A stretch of 64,000 bases of DNA, taken from NCBI GenBank assembly GCA_934190785.1, contig CAKPTA010000003.1, positions 62,001 through 126,000 on the forward strand. The letters run 5' to 3'. Shown here piece by piece: positions 1 through 9,450 of this stretch. Numbering within the stretch: position 1 is the first letter of the stretch; every line of letters starts with the position of its first letter. The notes below the pieces were generated by a model. The model searched no databases. It was not told where the DNA came from and worked only from the letters and a program-made list of their open reading frames with translations. The stretch is from an uncultured Bacilli bacterium. GTDB lineage: Bacteria > Bacillota_I > Bacilli_A > RF39 > UBA660. Both the position numbers and the translations under genes were made by a program.

Positions 1-2
1 TA

Positions 3-1523
3 GTTTATTCAAAACCAGAAAAAACAGGAAGCTCATTGAGTACAAGTACAGCCAGTGTTAATCTTAGTCAATCATGTAATTATTCAATAAATGTAAATGG
101 TGCATCTGTTTCATTAGATAATAGGTGTTCTTATAATTTGCCAAAAGATAAAAATATTGCTATTAATAAAAAAACATATAACTTTATTAATATATTAAAA
201 GATTCAGCATCAAATGCCGTTACAAATGCTATAATTATGAAAAATGGTGGAGTTCTTCCAATTGATGGTTTTAGTTGGACTGATAAAAATATTTTTTCAA
301 ATACATTATTTAATTCAAAATATGACCTTCAGATAAATGATATGCCTTTAGGTTATGAAGGACAAATGACAAATTCATTAAATAAAAATACATACGTATG
401 TAATTACAAAATTACTACTGATTTGAGTGGAAGTTGTACATGTCCACCAGGTACTAAAAATTCTGGAAAAAATTTGAGTGATGTTTTAGAAAAAAATCCA
501 ACAACTTGTGCAGAAGCACAAAATATATATTGTGATGAATCACTTCCATATTGCCCAGATGATTCAGAAACACCTGGAAAAGATATTAGTAATTGTATGC
601 TTACTCATGACTATGATTATTGTGTAGAAAAAAATTGTACAGGTGATGGAATATTTTGTAAAATGCCAGATGGAAGTACGAAAGATATTACAGATTGCTG
701 GAATGAAAATGGACAAGATGAAAATGCTTACAAAGTTTGCTCAGCAAATGTAGGATGTATAAATAATTATTGTCCTTCTAATTCAGCATTAGGTGATAGT
801 TATAATTATAGAGAAGACCCTGATTATGCATCATGTCTAAGTGGTGGTGGTACAGCTGATTATTGTATGAATTTAGTTTGTAATCCAGAATGCATTGGCG
901 ATAACTGTGATTATGTATGTGAAAAATACACAGAATTAACAGGAATTGTTACTGATTATCCTAATAAAAGCATAGCTGCTTGTGTTAGTTATGAAAGAGG
1001 TTCTGGTAAGAATCTAGTAGAAGCTATTACTGCATGTGGTAAAAAAGAGTGTTTTAAAGGAGCAGAAGGTAAGATAATTTATCGTACTATCTCACTTGAA
1101 AATCCATTTCCAAGTAAAGATGCTGATTCAACAGTTACACAAAATCTAAGAATTGGTATGTTTAATGATACGATAAAAGGTCGTTATCCTGGTGCAAACT
1201 GGAATGGTGAACAATTAGTAAAAAATAAAATTTTAAATAACCGTGGATATGACGGAAGTGCTATTTATAATGAAGCTACACCATTATATACTATTAATTT
1301 GGATGCTAAAGCTATTAAGGCAATTCGCTCATATAATAAACGTCAAGTTGATGGGTACGCTGATTTTACACTTAATTGTACAGATGGAGCTTATTGTATT
1401 AGTTCATTCTTAAGAAGTGGTATAACAAGAGCGGATGGTACTAATATATTGGATAGTACTAATAGTACTTGTGCAAGTGCAAGTAATAAAATAACATTTG
1501 ATTCTTGTTATAAGAAAAAGTAG
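3..1523 (+). CDS. Cys-rich exported protein of the Tad-like locus (5' partial)
   Basis: The reading frame is open from the left edge of the window, so the start lies outside; the TTG at 36 is not a convincing start because the frame continues upstream and no ribosome binding site precedes it. The visible part has about 29 cysteines, densest between roughly residues 130 and 345, many in short spacings such as CTCPPG and CNPEC. That pattern suggests a disulfide-stabilised protein outside the membrane. Asn, Ser, Thr and Asp are frequent. I do not recognise the family. It is followed 19 bases later by a TadE-like gene and then cpaB-cpaF-tadB-tadC, so a role as a surface or tip component of the pilus-like machine is an inference from position only. 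Confidence 0.75.
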   Translation, partial: VYSKPEKTGSSLSTSTASVNLSQSCNYSINVNGASVSLDNRCSYNLPKDKNIAINKKTYNFINILKDSASNAVTNAIIMKNGGVLPIDGFSWTDKNIFSNTLFNSKYDLQINDMPLGYEGQMTNSLNKNTYVCNYKITTDLSGSCTCPPGTKNSGKNLSDVLEKNPTTCAEAQNIYCDESLPYCPDDSETPGKDISNCMLTHDYDYCVEKNCTGDGIFCKMPDGSTKDITDCWNENGQDENAYKVCSANVGCINNYCPSNSALGDSYNYREDPDYASCLSGGGTADYCMNLVCNPECIGDNCDYVCEKYTELTGIVTDYPNKSIAACVSYERGSGKNLVEAITACGKKECFKGAEGKIIYRTISLENPFPSKDADSTVTQNLRIGMFNDTIKGRYPGANWNGEQLVKNKILNNRGYDGSAIYNEATPLYTINLDAKAIKAIRSYNKRQVDGYADFTLNCTDGAYCISSFLRSGITRADGTNILDSTNSTCASASNKITFDSCYKKK

Positions 1524-1542
1524 TAGAAGGAGGTAATTAAAA

Positions 1543-1944
1543 ATGCATGATTCATTTTGGAGTTTGTTCATTATTGGATTAGGAGTTATTTCTGTAAGTT
1601 TTATTATCTTCTTCCAAAATTTAACTAGTATTGATGAGCAAAATTATACGCTTTTAAGGGAAACTACAGAGGCGGCTATGTATGATGCTGTTGATTTAGC
1701 GGCTTATAAACGTGACGGAACAATTCGTATTGATCGCGAAAAGTTTGTTGAAAATTTTGTTAGAAGATTTGCAGAAGGTGCAAATCTTGCACAAAATTAT
1801 AAAATAGAAATATTTGATGTTAGTGAAACACCACCTAAGGTTAGTATTCGAGTTTCATCAAAACTCGCATCGAATGTTACAAATGAAATTATTGAATTTG
1901 ATATTGTTAATAAATTAGATGCAATATTAGAAACACCATATTAA
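1543..1944 (+). CDS. Small single-pass membrane protein, TadE/pseudopilin-like (DUF5411-type)
   Basis: A 133-residue protein with a very strong ribosome binding site (AAGGAGGTAA). Residues about 5-27 form one hydrophobic segment close to the N-terminus, followed by an amphipathic helix rich in Glu and Ala and a compact soluble tail. This is the topology of TadE/TadF pseudopilins and of the short DUF5411 proteins I recall from Bacilli of this kind; the family assignment is from memory and is moderate. It has no Gly-Phe type prepilin leader. It lies between the Cys-rich gene and cpaB, where minor pilins or assembly factors of Tad loci often occur. No enzymatic motif is visible. Confidence 0.65.
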   Translation: MHDSFWSLFIIGLGVISVSFIIFFQNLTSIDEQNYTLLRETTEAAMYDAVDLAAYKRDGTIRIDREKFVENFVRRFAEGANLAQNYKIEIFDVSETPPKVSIRVSSKLASNVTNEIIEFDIVNKLDAILETPY

Positions 1945-1962
1945 TATGAAAGGAAAATAGAT

Positions 1963-2811
1963 ATGAATAATATTATGATGTCAATTAAAAGATTTTTTAA
2001 AAACAAAAATACTGTAACAATTATAGGAGTTATGGCTGTTGTTCTTGTTATATATCTTGGATATAGATATAGAGTTAATAGCGCTGTTAATCCTGTTAGA
2101 AATATACCTGTTGCAGCAACTACAATTCAACCAAGAACTAAAATAACAAAGGATATGATTACTACTATTGATGTAGCACCAATTGTGCTTCAAAGTAATG
2201 TAATTCGTAATTCTGCTAATGTAATTGGAAAATATTCTAATTATAATACTGTAATACCAGAAGGAAGTATGTTCTATAGTAATGTATTAGTAAATGAAGA
2301 GGATCTTCCAGATTCAGCATTTGTTGATGTTCCAAAAGGACAAGTTCCATATAACTTTCCAGTTACTATGAATTCTACTTATGGAAATTCAATTTTCCCT
2401 GGTAATTACATTGATATTTACATGAAAGCTATAAATGAAGATGGAAAACTAATGGTTGGTAAATTATTTGAAAATATTAAAGTTTTAGATGTTAAAGATT
2501 CATCTGGTAAACATGTATTTGAAAATAGTGATGAAGATAGAATTCCAGCATTCTTAATCTTTGGATTAGTTCCAGAAAATAATATTTTACTTAGAAAAGC
2601 AAGTTATATGAATGCTTATTCAGTAGAATTATTCCCTGTACCACATGGAGCTTCTGTTGATACTGAAGGATCTACTGTTGTAAGTTCACAAACATTAAAA
2701 GATTTCATAAATGCAAATACAGTTGCTAATGACGAATTAACAAGCGATACAACTACTGATAACACAACTACTGATAATAATAATACAACTAATAATGGAA
2801 CAACTCGTTAA
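1963..2811 (+). CDS. cpaB: CpaB/RcpC-like pilus assembly protein (SAF domain)
   Basis: A 282-residue protein with an N-terminal membrane anchor (about residues 18-36). A SAF-type domain follows, beginning with the characteristic phrase NIPVAATTIQPRTKITKDM at about residues 46-64. The RcpC-like part (about 110-230) includes the GNYIDIYM and ENIKVLDV segments typical of CpaB. The C-terminal 40 residues are a low-complexity Thr/Asn/Asp tail, probably disordered. In Gram-negative Tad systems CpaB/RcpC works with the outer-membrane secretin; in Bacillota, which lack that membrane, it is thought to act in the wall or periplasm-like space. The stop overlaps the cpaF start as TAATG, which suggests translational coupling. 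Confidence 0.85.
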   Translation: MNNIMMSIKRFFKNKNTVTIIGVMAVVLVIYLGYRYRVNSAVNPVRNIPVAATTIQPRTKITKDMITTIDVAPIVLQSNVIRNSANVIGKYSNYNTVIPEGSMFYSNVLVNEEDLPDSAFVDVPKGQVPYNFPVTMNSTYGNSIFPGNYIDIYMKAINEDGKLMVGKLFENIKVLDVKDSSGKHVFENSDEDRIPAFLIFGLVPENNILLRKASYMNAYSVELFPVPHGASVDTEGSTVVSSQTLKDFINANTVANDELTSDTTTDNTTTDNNNTTNNGTTR

Positions 2812-3917
2812 TGAATGACAGTATGTTTTCCCAAATTGATTTTGGGCCTTTGACTGAATTCTTAAATAATGATGATATTACAGATATTTCTTATAGTAAT
2901 AATGGTCAAATTTGGTTAAAGACCCTATCAAGGGGATTATTTAGAGTCGAAAATCCAGCAATTAATAATGCATTTATTGAAAAATTAGCATTCCAATGTT
3001 CAAATGTTATGGGTAAAACCTTTAACATGGCTAGTCCATTTCTAGATGCTGAAGGTGCAGAGTTACGTCTTAACTTTGTACATGATTCAATTGCTAAAAA
3101 TGGAATAGCTTGTGTTATTCGTAAAACACCTGCTAAGATAAGATTGAAGAAAGAAACTTTAATTGAACAAAAATACGTTGGACTTGATATCCATGATTTC
3201 CTAATACAATGTGTTTTAGGACACTGCAATATTATTGTATGTGGGGAAACTGGTTCAGGTAAAACTGAGTTTGTTAAGTATTTAGCAGCGCATACTAAAG
3301 AAGATGAAAAAATTATTACGATTGAGGATACACTAGAATTACATCTAGATCGTATTTTCCCTCATCGAGATATTGTTGCTATGAAAACAAATAACATTGC
3401 ATCTTATTCAGATGTTCTTGTAACATGTATGAGACAGAACCCTAAATGGATTTTGTTATCTGAGGTTCGTAGTGCAGAAGCTGTAATGGCAGTTCGAAAC
3501 TCTATTTCGTCTGGACATTATATCTTATCAACAATTCATGCTGATAAAGCAGCATCTATTCCAAACCGTATGTATAGTTTGCTTGAAACAAATCAAGATA
3601 TTGAACAATTTTTGAAATCAATTTATAGATACATCCAAATTGGTGTATATATAAGAGGATATCAAGATAAAGAAACAAAGCGATTTGTTCGTGAAATTGC
3701 TGAAGTTACAGAATTTTATGTAACAGAAGATAATGAGGCAAAATATAATACTATTTATAAAAAAACGACAACAGGAAAAGAATTTAGAAAATCCCCATCT
3801 AAATATTTAATTGATTATTTAGATGGACAAGGTATTGTTTTGGATAAAGATTTGATTAAACCAACAGAGGAATCAGAGGAAAATAATGAAGAACAAATGG
3901 AAGTATTATTTACATAA
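2811..3917 (+). CDS. cpaF: CpaF/TadA (VirB11 superfamily) secretion ATPase
   Basis: Hexameric ATPase that would power pilus assembly or secretion from the cytoplasmic face. The Walker A motif GETGSGKT is at residues 145-152, the Asp-box region IEDTLEL follows, the Walker B-type segment WILLSEVR is at 213-220 with Glu218, and the His box HYILSTIHAD comes after. The 368-residue length fits a CpaF lacking the long N-terminal extension of some family members. The C-terminal tail is acidic. It is translationally coupled to cpaB and followed by tadB and tadC. It is the only VirB11-type ATPase in the window, so it might also serve the adjacent type IV secretion genes; that sharing is inference. Confidence 0.95.
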   Translation: MNDSMFSQIDFGPLTEFLNNDDITDISYSNNGQIWLKTLSRGLFRVENPAINNAFIEKLAFQCSNVMGKTFNMASPFLDAEGAELRLNFVHDSIAKNGIACVIRKTPAKIRLKKETLIEQKYVGLDIHDFLIQCVLGHCNIIVCGETGSGKTEFVKYLAAHTKEDEKIITIEDTLELHLDRIFPHRDIVAMKTNNIASYSDVLVTCMRQNPKWILLSEVRSAEAVMAVRNSISSGHYILSTIHADKAASIPNRMYSLLETNQDIEQFLKSIYRYIQIGVYIRGYQDKETKRFVREIAEVTEFYVTEDNEAKYNTIYKKTTTGKEFRKSPSKYLIDYLDGQGIVLDKDLIKPTEESEENNEEQMEVLFT

Positions 3918-3931
3918 AGGAGGTATATAGT

Positions 3932-4834
3932 ATGGATATTATTATTATATTATTAGTGGCATTTATTATCGTATTCATTGTAGCTTATCGTAATAGTAAT
4001 GGTGAAAATGTATACAAATATGTGTCAAACCAAGCAAGCGTATTATATGACAAATATGCACCTTATTCATATAAGGAAATAAGAAGAAAAGTAAAAGATT
4101 TAGGACAAGAATATACAAAAAAACAATACACAATTCAAATTGCTGTATTTGCCATTAGTTCTTTAGTTATCTCATATTTATACTTTTATAATTTAATTAT
4201 ATCTGTAATTTATATGTTAATATCTATTATTGTTATTCCATATTTAACATATTTACGTTGTAAAAGAATATATAGTGAATTTATTTTTGAACAAATCCAA
4301 GTATATACTACCAATACTATTATGGAATTTGCAACTACACAATCTTTTGTTAAAGCATTAGAGGGTGTATATGAATCAGGAGTTTTAGAAGATCCAGTTA
4401 GCAGTGATGTTAAAACGATGATTGATTTAGCTTATGAAAACGGAACAATTGAGCAATCTATTGAATTTATGAACAGTAAATATGATTACTTTATTGTTAG
4501 AAATATGCATCAATTATTCTTACAAATTACAAATGAAGGTGCTAAAAACTCTGCTGATGCTCTAGAAAATATGTCACTTGATATTGACATGCTTGTTGAA
4601 AATGTATATCGTGATAGAATGGATAGAGCACAATTCCATAAGAAGTTTTTACAATTTGGAATTGTTCTATATTTAATGATTATGTTAGTACAATTCTTGC
4701 TTGGAGTTGAATCATATATTGAAATGTTAAATATATGGTATGTACAACTATTATTACATGGTGTTGTAATTATCAATACATTATTCCTTCTTAATGGTGA
4801 AAAATATTATAATGAGAATGTGGGGGCTGAGTAA
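3932..4834 (+). CDS. tadB: TadB-like inner-membrane platform protein
   Basis: A 300-residue membrane protein with an N-terminal membrane segment, a pair of hydrophobic segments at about residues 70-108 and two more near the C-terminus (about 240-290). A T2SSF/GspF-like cytoplasmic helical domain lies between them (about 125-230). This is the layout of TadB, half of the platform on which pilin subunits are extracted and assembled in Tad pili. A strong AAGGAGG precedes the start. The stop overlaps the next start by one base (TAATG), a tight tadB-tadC couple as in other Tad operons. Assignment rests on topology, length and neighbours more than on a sequence signature. Confidence 0.82.
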   Translation: MDIIIILLVAFIIVFIVAYRNSNGENVYKYVSNQASVLYDKYAPYSYKEIRRKVKDLGQEYTKKQYTIQIAVFAISSLVISYLYFYNLIISVIYMLISIIVIPYLTYLRCKRIYSEFIFEQIQVYTTNTIMEFATTQSFVKALEGVYESGVLEDPVSSDVKTMIDLAYENGTIEQSIEFMNSKYDYFIVRNMHQLFLQITNEGAKNSADALENMSLDIDMLVENVYRDRMDRAQFHKKFLQFGIVLYLMIMLVQFLLGVESYIEMLNIWYVQLLLHGVVIINTLFLLNGEKYYNENVGAE

Positions 4835-5619
4835 TGGAATTAATTTTTGTCGCAATTATAATTTTATTTGTTCTTGAATATACAAAACGCCTTGACACAA
4901 AAAGATTTTTTGAAGAAAGTGAACCATTGTTCAAATTCTTAATGGAATCAGATTATAAATTCTTACTATCTGTTAAATATGGTGATAGTGTTAATTCAGA
5001 AAAATTATTTAATATTAGAGTACGTAATGCGATAATTGTAACTGTTATGTTAATTTTTATCTTTATGATGTCAAAAATTAACTTTATTAATGTTTTGTTA
5101 GCGTTTATTATTGGATTCTTAGTTTTTAAAATGCCATATTTACAATTACAAAAATATTATAAAGCAAATTTAAGTGCCATAGATCAAATGCTTCCATATT
5201 ATCTTAAGAGTCTTGAAATCTTGGTACAACATTATACTGTTCCAGTTGCTATTAGAAGATCAATTGAAACAGCTCCTGAAATATTTAAGTCAGGACTAGA
5301 AAAATTAGTTGATAAAATTGAGCAAGGTGATTCATCAGTAAATCCATATATGGATTTTGCTAAAGAATATCCAGTTAGAGATTCTATGCGTATGATGCGT
5401 TTATTATATAGACTTGGACTTGGATCACAAGAAAATAAGCAAGAACAATTGATGATGTTCTCAAGAACAGTATCAACACTTCAAAATAAAGCTAGAGAGC
5501 AAAAATATAAAGCACGTCTAGATAAGATGGAAAGTCAAACAATGATGATGCTTGTATGTACTGGTGGAGGAATACTTTTATTACTTTTAATATCTATGAT
5601 GCAAATGATGAATTTGTAA
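4834..5619 (+). CDS. tadC: TadC-like inner-membrane platform protein
   Basis: A 261-residue partner of the preceding TadB-like protein. It has an N-terminal hydrophobic segment, a helical hairpin around residues 68-106, a GspF-like cytoplasmic helical region including YYLKSLEILVQHYTVPVAI, and a C-terminal hydrophobic segment after a Met-rich stretch (SQTMMMLVCTGGGILLLLL). TadB and TadC together are the Tad counterpart of one GspF/PilC platform protein. It is the last gene of the first Tad-like transcription unit: a clear hairpin-T-run terminator begins 11 bases after its stop. Confidence 0.82.
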   Translation: MELIFVAIIILFVLEYTKRLDTKRFFEESEPLFKFLMESDYKFLLSVKYGDSVNSEKLFNIRVRNAIIVTVMLIFIFMMSKINFINVLLAFIIGFLVFKMPYLQLQKYYKANLSAIDQMLPYYLKSLEILVQHYTVPVAIRRSIETAPEIFKSGLEKLVDKIEQGDSSVNPYMDFAKEYPVRDSMRMMRLLYRLGLGSQENKQEQLMMFSRTVSTLQNKAREQKYKARLDKMESQTMMMLVCTGGGILLLLLISMMQMMNL

Positions 5620-5630
5620 TACTGAAAAAG

Positions 5631-5653
5631 CAACCTGACAAAGGTTGTTTTTT
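5631..5653 (+). terminator. Intrinsic terminator after tadC
   Basis: Stem CAACCT/AGGTTG with a short loop, followed by a run of six or more T. It separates the cpaB-cpaF-tadBC unit from the YfhO-like gene. Confidence 0.85.
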
Positions 5654-5779
5654 CTTTAAAAAGTTGAATATGGGTAAGTTTATTAATGTTATAAAACTTT
5701 TAAAATTATTGCAGAAATGATATAATTATAAAATGATAATAGGTTATATATTTAATATATAATTAGAAAGGGTGCAAAA

Positions 5780-8260
5780 GTGAAGAAAAAAGTATTAAAA
5801 AAAATACTGGTATTTATAATTCCAATATTTCTAATTTTATTAACTATGTATTCAAAATTAGGAACAATAGATGGTAATTATATTTTAATATCAGATATGG
5901 AAGCACAGTATAATTCTTTGTTGCAATATTTTAAAAACGTATTAAATGGTACAGAATCATTATTTTATTCTTTTCATAAGGGATTAGGTGGAGAAATGTT
6001 TACTACTTTTACGTATTATTTATCTAGCCCTTTAAACTTTTTAGTAATTTTTTTTGATAATGCACATATTCAAGATTGCGCCTTTCTTATTATTTTAATA
6101 AAAATAGGTTTATCTGGTTTAACAATGAACTTCTTTTTAGATTATAAATATAATAAAAATTATAATTTAAATTTTGTAATATCACTTTGTTATGCATTGA
6201 TGAGTTATACTATTAATTATTATTTTAATATTATGTGGTTAGATTCAGTTTATATGTTACCGTTAGTAACAATGGGTCTAGATATGTTAATTAATCATAA
6301 TAAAAATACATTATATTTAATCGCTCTTTCTTATATGATTATTTGTAATTACTATATGACATATATGGTATGTATTTTCTGTGTTATGTATTTAATATAC
6401 CAATTTATTATAAATAAAAATTTTGATAAAAAGATTATATTTAAATTTATTTTATTTTCTATTTTAGCAGCACTAATTGCTTCTTTTATACTTATACCGA
6501 CAATTATTAAAATCAATTCATTTGCGTCAACGCAAGGAAATTTAAATATAACTTATAATTACTTATATAATACTTTTAAAGATATGATCCAAAATATGAT
6601 AATAGGTGGTCATAATTGCTCTAATGTTACAAATGAATATGGTATATACATGTTCACTTCTAATATTTGTGTAATATTATTATTAATATACTTTTTTAAT
6701 CAAAAGGTAGAAAAAAGAAATAAAATTGCTTTATTTACAATATTATTAGTATTTATGTTATCATTCTATTTATTACCAATTAAATATATATGGCATGGTT
6801 TTTCATTGCCAGCATTTTATAATAATAGAAATTGTTTTATATTTAATTTTATTATATTAATTATTTGTATTCCATCATATTATAAATGTGATAAGATTGA
6901 AAAAAGATATTGCTTTATAATCAGTATATTCTATTTAGCTTTAACAATTCTAAATATAATTATTTTAGGAAAAACGATGTTGATGAATCTTTTTATAACT
7001 TATATATTTGTAATAATATATATGATTTTACTTTTTACAATTAAGAATTATCGAATTTACAAATTTCAATATATTTTGTGGATATTTATAATTTTAGAAT
7101 TATTTATAAATTTATATTTATCATTTGTAACAAAAACAGTAGTTTCTTATACATATAGTGATTATATTAATAATATTTGCCCAATAATGACATCTAGTTC
7201 ACTTGACTATAGAAGTGAAAATTTAATGCACAAAAACGGAATTGATGGTTTGACATGTGGTTATAATTCCACAACTACTTTTTTGTCAACTTTGACAAAT
7301 GACGATTTAAAAAATTTGAATAAATTTGGTTACTATGCAGGTGGAAAGGTACAATATAATTTAGGAGCTAATACTTTGTTAATGGATTCAATACTAGGAA
7401 CTAAGTATTATTTACTAAGCGAAGGTAGTAAAATCAATTATTTAAAAAATACAAACAATTGTCAAAATGTAGGTATATATAATAAGAATTCAAATGATAT
7501 AAATAATGAAGAATACTGTTTATATGAAAATTCAAATAGTTTAGGAATTTCCTATATTGTTAAAAATATTGATTTTGAAGATACTAATAATGTTTTTGAA
7601 AATCAAAATGAATTAATAAAAAATATGACTGGAATAAATAAAGAATATTTATATAAATTAGATTATATTTATAGAGAAAATAAATTTTATATAAACAATA
7701 ATAAAGAAAGATTTTATATTTATATCTATGCCAACATAAATGTCGATGATAAAATAGCCATATATGCAGATGGCAAGCAAATTTATACTAGTGAGGATAG
7801 TAGTTCTTTAACTTTAAATAATGGTGCCTTGGAAGTATATTCTAACAATGATATCACAACTTTGGAAATTAAAGTGAACGATAATAGTGATACTATTTCT
7901 AAAATTATGGTATATGGTATAGATGATAAAGTAGAGAATGAAGCATATAACATTTTAAAAAATAATACAGTAAATATAACAAATATTTCAACAGATTATA
8001 TGCTTGTAACTGTTGATGCAAAAGAAGAAGGTTATTTATTATTTACAATTCCATACGATAAAAATATTGATATTTATATAGATGGCGAAAAAAATAAATC
8101 ATTAAAAGCTTATAACTATTTTTTAAGCACAAAAATATCTGAAGGAAAACACATAGTAAAAATAAAATATAATCATAGAAGTTATTATAAATATAGTTGC
8201 ATTAGTTTATTATTTATAATAATATCAATAATATGCGTAAAAAAATGTAAAAATATATAA
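5780..8260 (+). CDS. YfhO-family polytopic membrane protein
   Basis: An 826-residue protein with about a dozen hydrophobic segments in the first 450 residues, an extracytoplasmic domain (about 460-800) and a final membrane segment. The early phrase ISDMEAQYNSLLQYFK, the GLGGEMF segment and the overall plan match the YfhO family, GT-C-like glycosyltransferases implicated in lipoteichoic acid or surface-polymer glycosylation in Bacillus and Listeria. Start is GTG preceded by AAAGGGTG. TATAAT at 5721-5726 is the likely promoter -10 box. The gene sits between the two blocks of Tad-like genes but is flanked by a terminator and a new promoter, so whether it serves the pilus, for example by glycosylating pilin, is only inference. 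Confidence 0.8.
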   Translation: MKKKVLKKILVFIIPIFLILLTMYSKLGTIDGNYILISDMEAQYNSLLQYFKNVLNGTESLFYSFHKGLGGEMFTTFTYYLSSPLNFLVIFFDNAHIQDCAFLIILIKIGLSGLTMNFFLDYKYNKNYNLNFVISLCYALMSYTINYYFNIMWLDSVYMLPLVTMGLDMLINHNKNTLYLIALSYMIICNYYMTYMVCIFCVMYLIYQFIINKNFDKKIIFKFILFSILAALIASFILIPTIIKINSFASTQGNLNITYNYLYNTFKDMIQNMIIGGHNCSNVTNEYGIYMFTSNICVILLLIYFFNQKVEKRNKIALFTILLVFMLSFYLLPIKYIWHGFSLPAFYNNRNCFIFNFIILIICIPSYYKCDKIEKRYCFIISIFYLALTILNIIILGKTMLMNLFITYIFVIIYMILLFTIKNYRIYKFQYILWIFIILELFINLYLSFVTKTVVSYTYSDYINNICPIMTSSSLDYRSENLMHKNGIDGLTCGYNSTTTFLSTLTNDDLKNLNKFGYYAGGKVQYNLGANTLLMDSILGTKYYLLSEGSKINYLKNTNNCQNVGIYNKNSNDINNEEYCLYENSNSLGISYIVKNIDFEDTNNVFENQNELIKNMTGINKEYLYKLDYIYRENKFYINNNKERFYIYIYANINVDDKIAIYADGKQIYTSEDSSSLTLNNGALEVYSNNDITTLEIKVNDNSDTISKIMVYGIDDKVENEAYNILKNNTVNITNISTDYMLVTVDAKEEGYLLFTIPYDKNIDIYIDGEKNKSLKAYNYFLSTKISEGKHIVKIKYNHRSYYKYSCISLLFIIISIICVKKCKNI

Positions 8261-8285
8261 AAACCATATGTATTTTAATGTTTTG

Positions 8286-8294
8286 TGGTATAAT
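8286..8294 (+). promoter_or_regulatory. Extended -10 promoter for the pilin block
   Basis: TGG followed by TATAAT about 34 bases before the first pilin-like start. No clear -35 box, as is common with extended -10 promoters. Confidence 0.55.
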
Positions 8295-8327
8295 AATTGT
8301 AGGATTGAAGTTAGGTGGTGATAAATA

Positions 8328-8510
8328 ATGAAAGAAGCAACTGGAGAAGCAAATATGACAGTAGTTACAATTATCCTTATTGCAGCAATCGTTGCTATCG
8401 CAACACCAATTGTAACAAACATGATGAAAAATACTAGTCAAAAAGCTGACTGTATGAACGCCGGAAGCGTTTGGACAAATGGTGGGTGTGTTGCTGGTGC
8501 AGGAGCATAG
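8328..8510 (+). CDS. Small Flp-like pilin (M-K-E-A-T-G leader)
   Basis: A 60-residue protein. The N-terminus MKEATGEANM is followed directly by a 20-residue hydrophobic helix (about 11-30), then a short polar tail with two cysteines (CMNAG and GGC) that could form a disulfide. Size and plan fit Flp/Tad major pilins, which have a very short leader, a hydrophobic helix used for both membrane storage and polymerisation, and a small tail. The Gly at position 6 followed by Glu could be a prepilin-peptidase site; this is inference. RBS is AGGTGGTGAT. Being first and smallest after a good promoter, it is the best candidate for the major subunit. No prepilin peptidase gene is in the window. Confidence 0.75.
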   Translation: MKEATGEANMTVVTIILIAAIVAIATPIVTNMMKNTSQKADCMNAGSVWTNGGCVAGAGA

Positions 8511-8534
8511 TATTTTAGAAAGTAGTGATAACTC

Positions 8535-8975
8535 ATGAGAGAAAGTATTGGATTAACATACACGTTGAATTTTGTTATTTTATTTATTGTAATAACATTT
8601 GCGTTCCTTTTCGGAATCATGAGTTATTACAAGGCTTTTAAAGTTAATAGTAGAATTGCAAATGCTATTGAAAATCATGAAGGATATAATAGTTTGTCTA
8701 TTAATGAAATTAATAATACATTAAGTTCGTTAGGATATAGAAAAGGTAATGAAAAATGTTCTACTCGTAAATATAAAGGTAATGTTTATACTGCTATTGA
8801 TTCTAGTAGTAATAACTATGCCATTTGTGTTTATGAATATCCTGTTAATCGGGAAACTGGATATTTTAGATATGGTATTGTTACTTATATTTATTTAGAT
8901 GTTCCTGTTGTAGGACAAACTTTAAAATTACCTATTTATTCAGAAACTGAAAAAATTTATAAATTTAGTGCATAA
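8535..8975 (+). CDS. Minor pilin-like protein 1
   Basis: A 146-residue protein starting MRESIG, then a hydrophobic helix (about 10-32) and a soluble domain with an early amphipathic helix (FKVNSRIANAIENHEGY) and two cysteines. It shares the leader pattern M-[KR]-E-[AS]-x-G, length and topology with the next gene, so the two are probably old duplicates. The C-terminal segment YIYLDVPVVGQTLKLPIYSET matches the next protein's YMYLDLPIIGDKVKLGVYGET region closely. The family is not one I can name; TadE/TadF-like minor pilin is the best guess. The ribosome binding site is weak (AGTGATAA). Confidence 0.72.
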   Translation: MRESIGLTYTLNFVILFIVITFAFLFGIMSYYKAFKVNSRIANAIENHEGYNSLSINEINNTLSSLGYRKGNEKCSTRKYKGNVYTAIDSSSNNYAICVYEYPVNRETGYFRYGIVTYIYLDVPVVGQTLKLPIYSETEKIYKFSA

Positions 8976-8989
8976 TTGGTGGTGATGAA

Positions 8990-9439
8990 ATGAAAGAGGC
9001 AATTGGTAATACCTTTATTATGAATTTTATTATAATTTTTACGATTGTTTTTATTGCTCTTTTTATTGGGGCTTTGACTTATACAAAGGCTCTTAGAATT
9101 AAAAACAGACTTACTGATATAATAGAAGAAAATGAAAAGGTAGATGATGAAACTTTAAATCAAATTGACAGTTATTTAAGAGAAGCTGGATATAGAGTTA
9201 CTACTACTAATATAAGTAATTGTAAGGTAAATGGTGAAGTTCCATCTAATGCAACAATTGCTTATCCATCACAAACAGCATCAAATGGTTATGATTATTG
9301 TATTTTCGAGTATAATACTAAAAAAGGGAAATACTATGGCGTAAAAACTTATATGTATTTGGATTTACCTATTATTGGTGATAAGGTTAAACTTGGTGTT
9401 TATGGGGAAACCAAAGTTATAGGAATTTTAGGTTCTTAG
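8990..9439 (+). CDS. Minor pilin-like protein 2
   Basis: A 149-residue paralogue of the preceding protein. It starts MKEAIG, has a hydrophobic helix (about 12-32), a charged amphipathic helix, one Cys in the middle (NISNCK), a second in DYCIFEY, and the C-terminal YLDLPIIGDKVKLGVYGET block shared with its neighbour. RBS is GGTGGTGATG. It lies 14 bases after the previous gene and 11 bases before tadZ, so they form one operon. Likely a low-abundance subunit that primes or caps the filament; that role is inferred from Tad systems and not seen in the sequence. Confidence 0.72.
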   Translation: MKEAIGNTFIMNFIIIFTIVFIALFIGALTYTKALRIKNRLTDIIEENEKVDDETLNQIDSYLREAGYRVTTTNISNCKVNGEVPSNATIAYPSQTASNGYDYCIFEYNTKKGKYYGVKTYMYLDLPIIGDKVKLGVYGETKVIGILGS

Positions 9440-9450
9440 GAGGATGAAAA

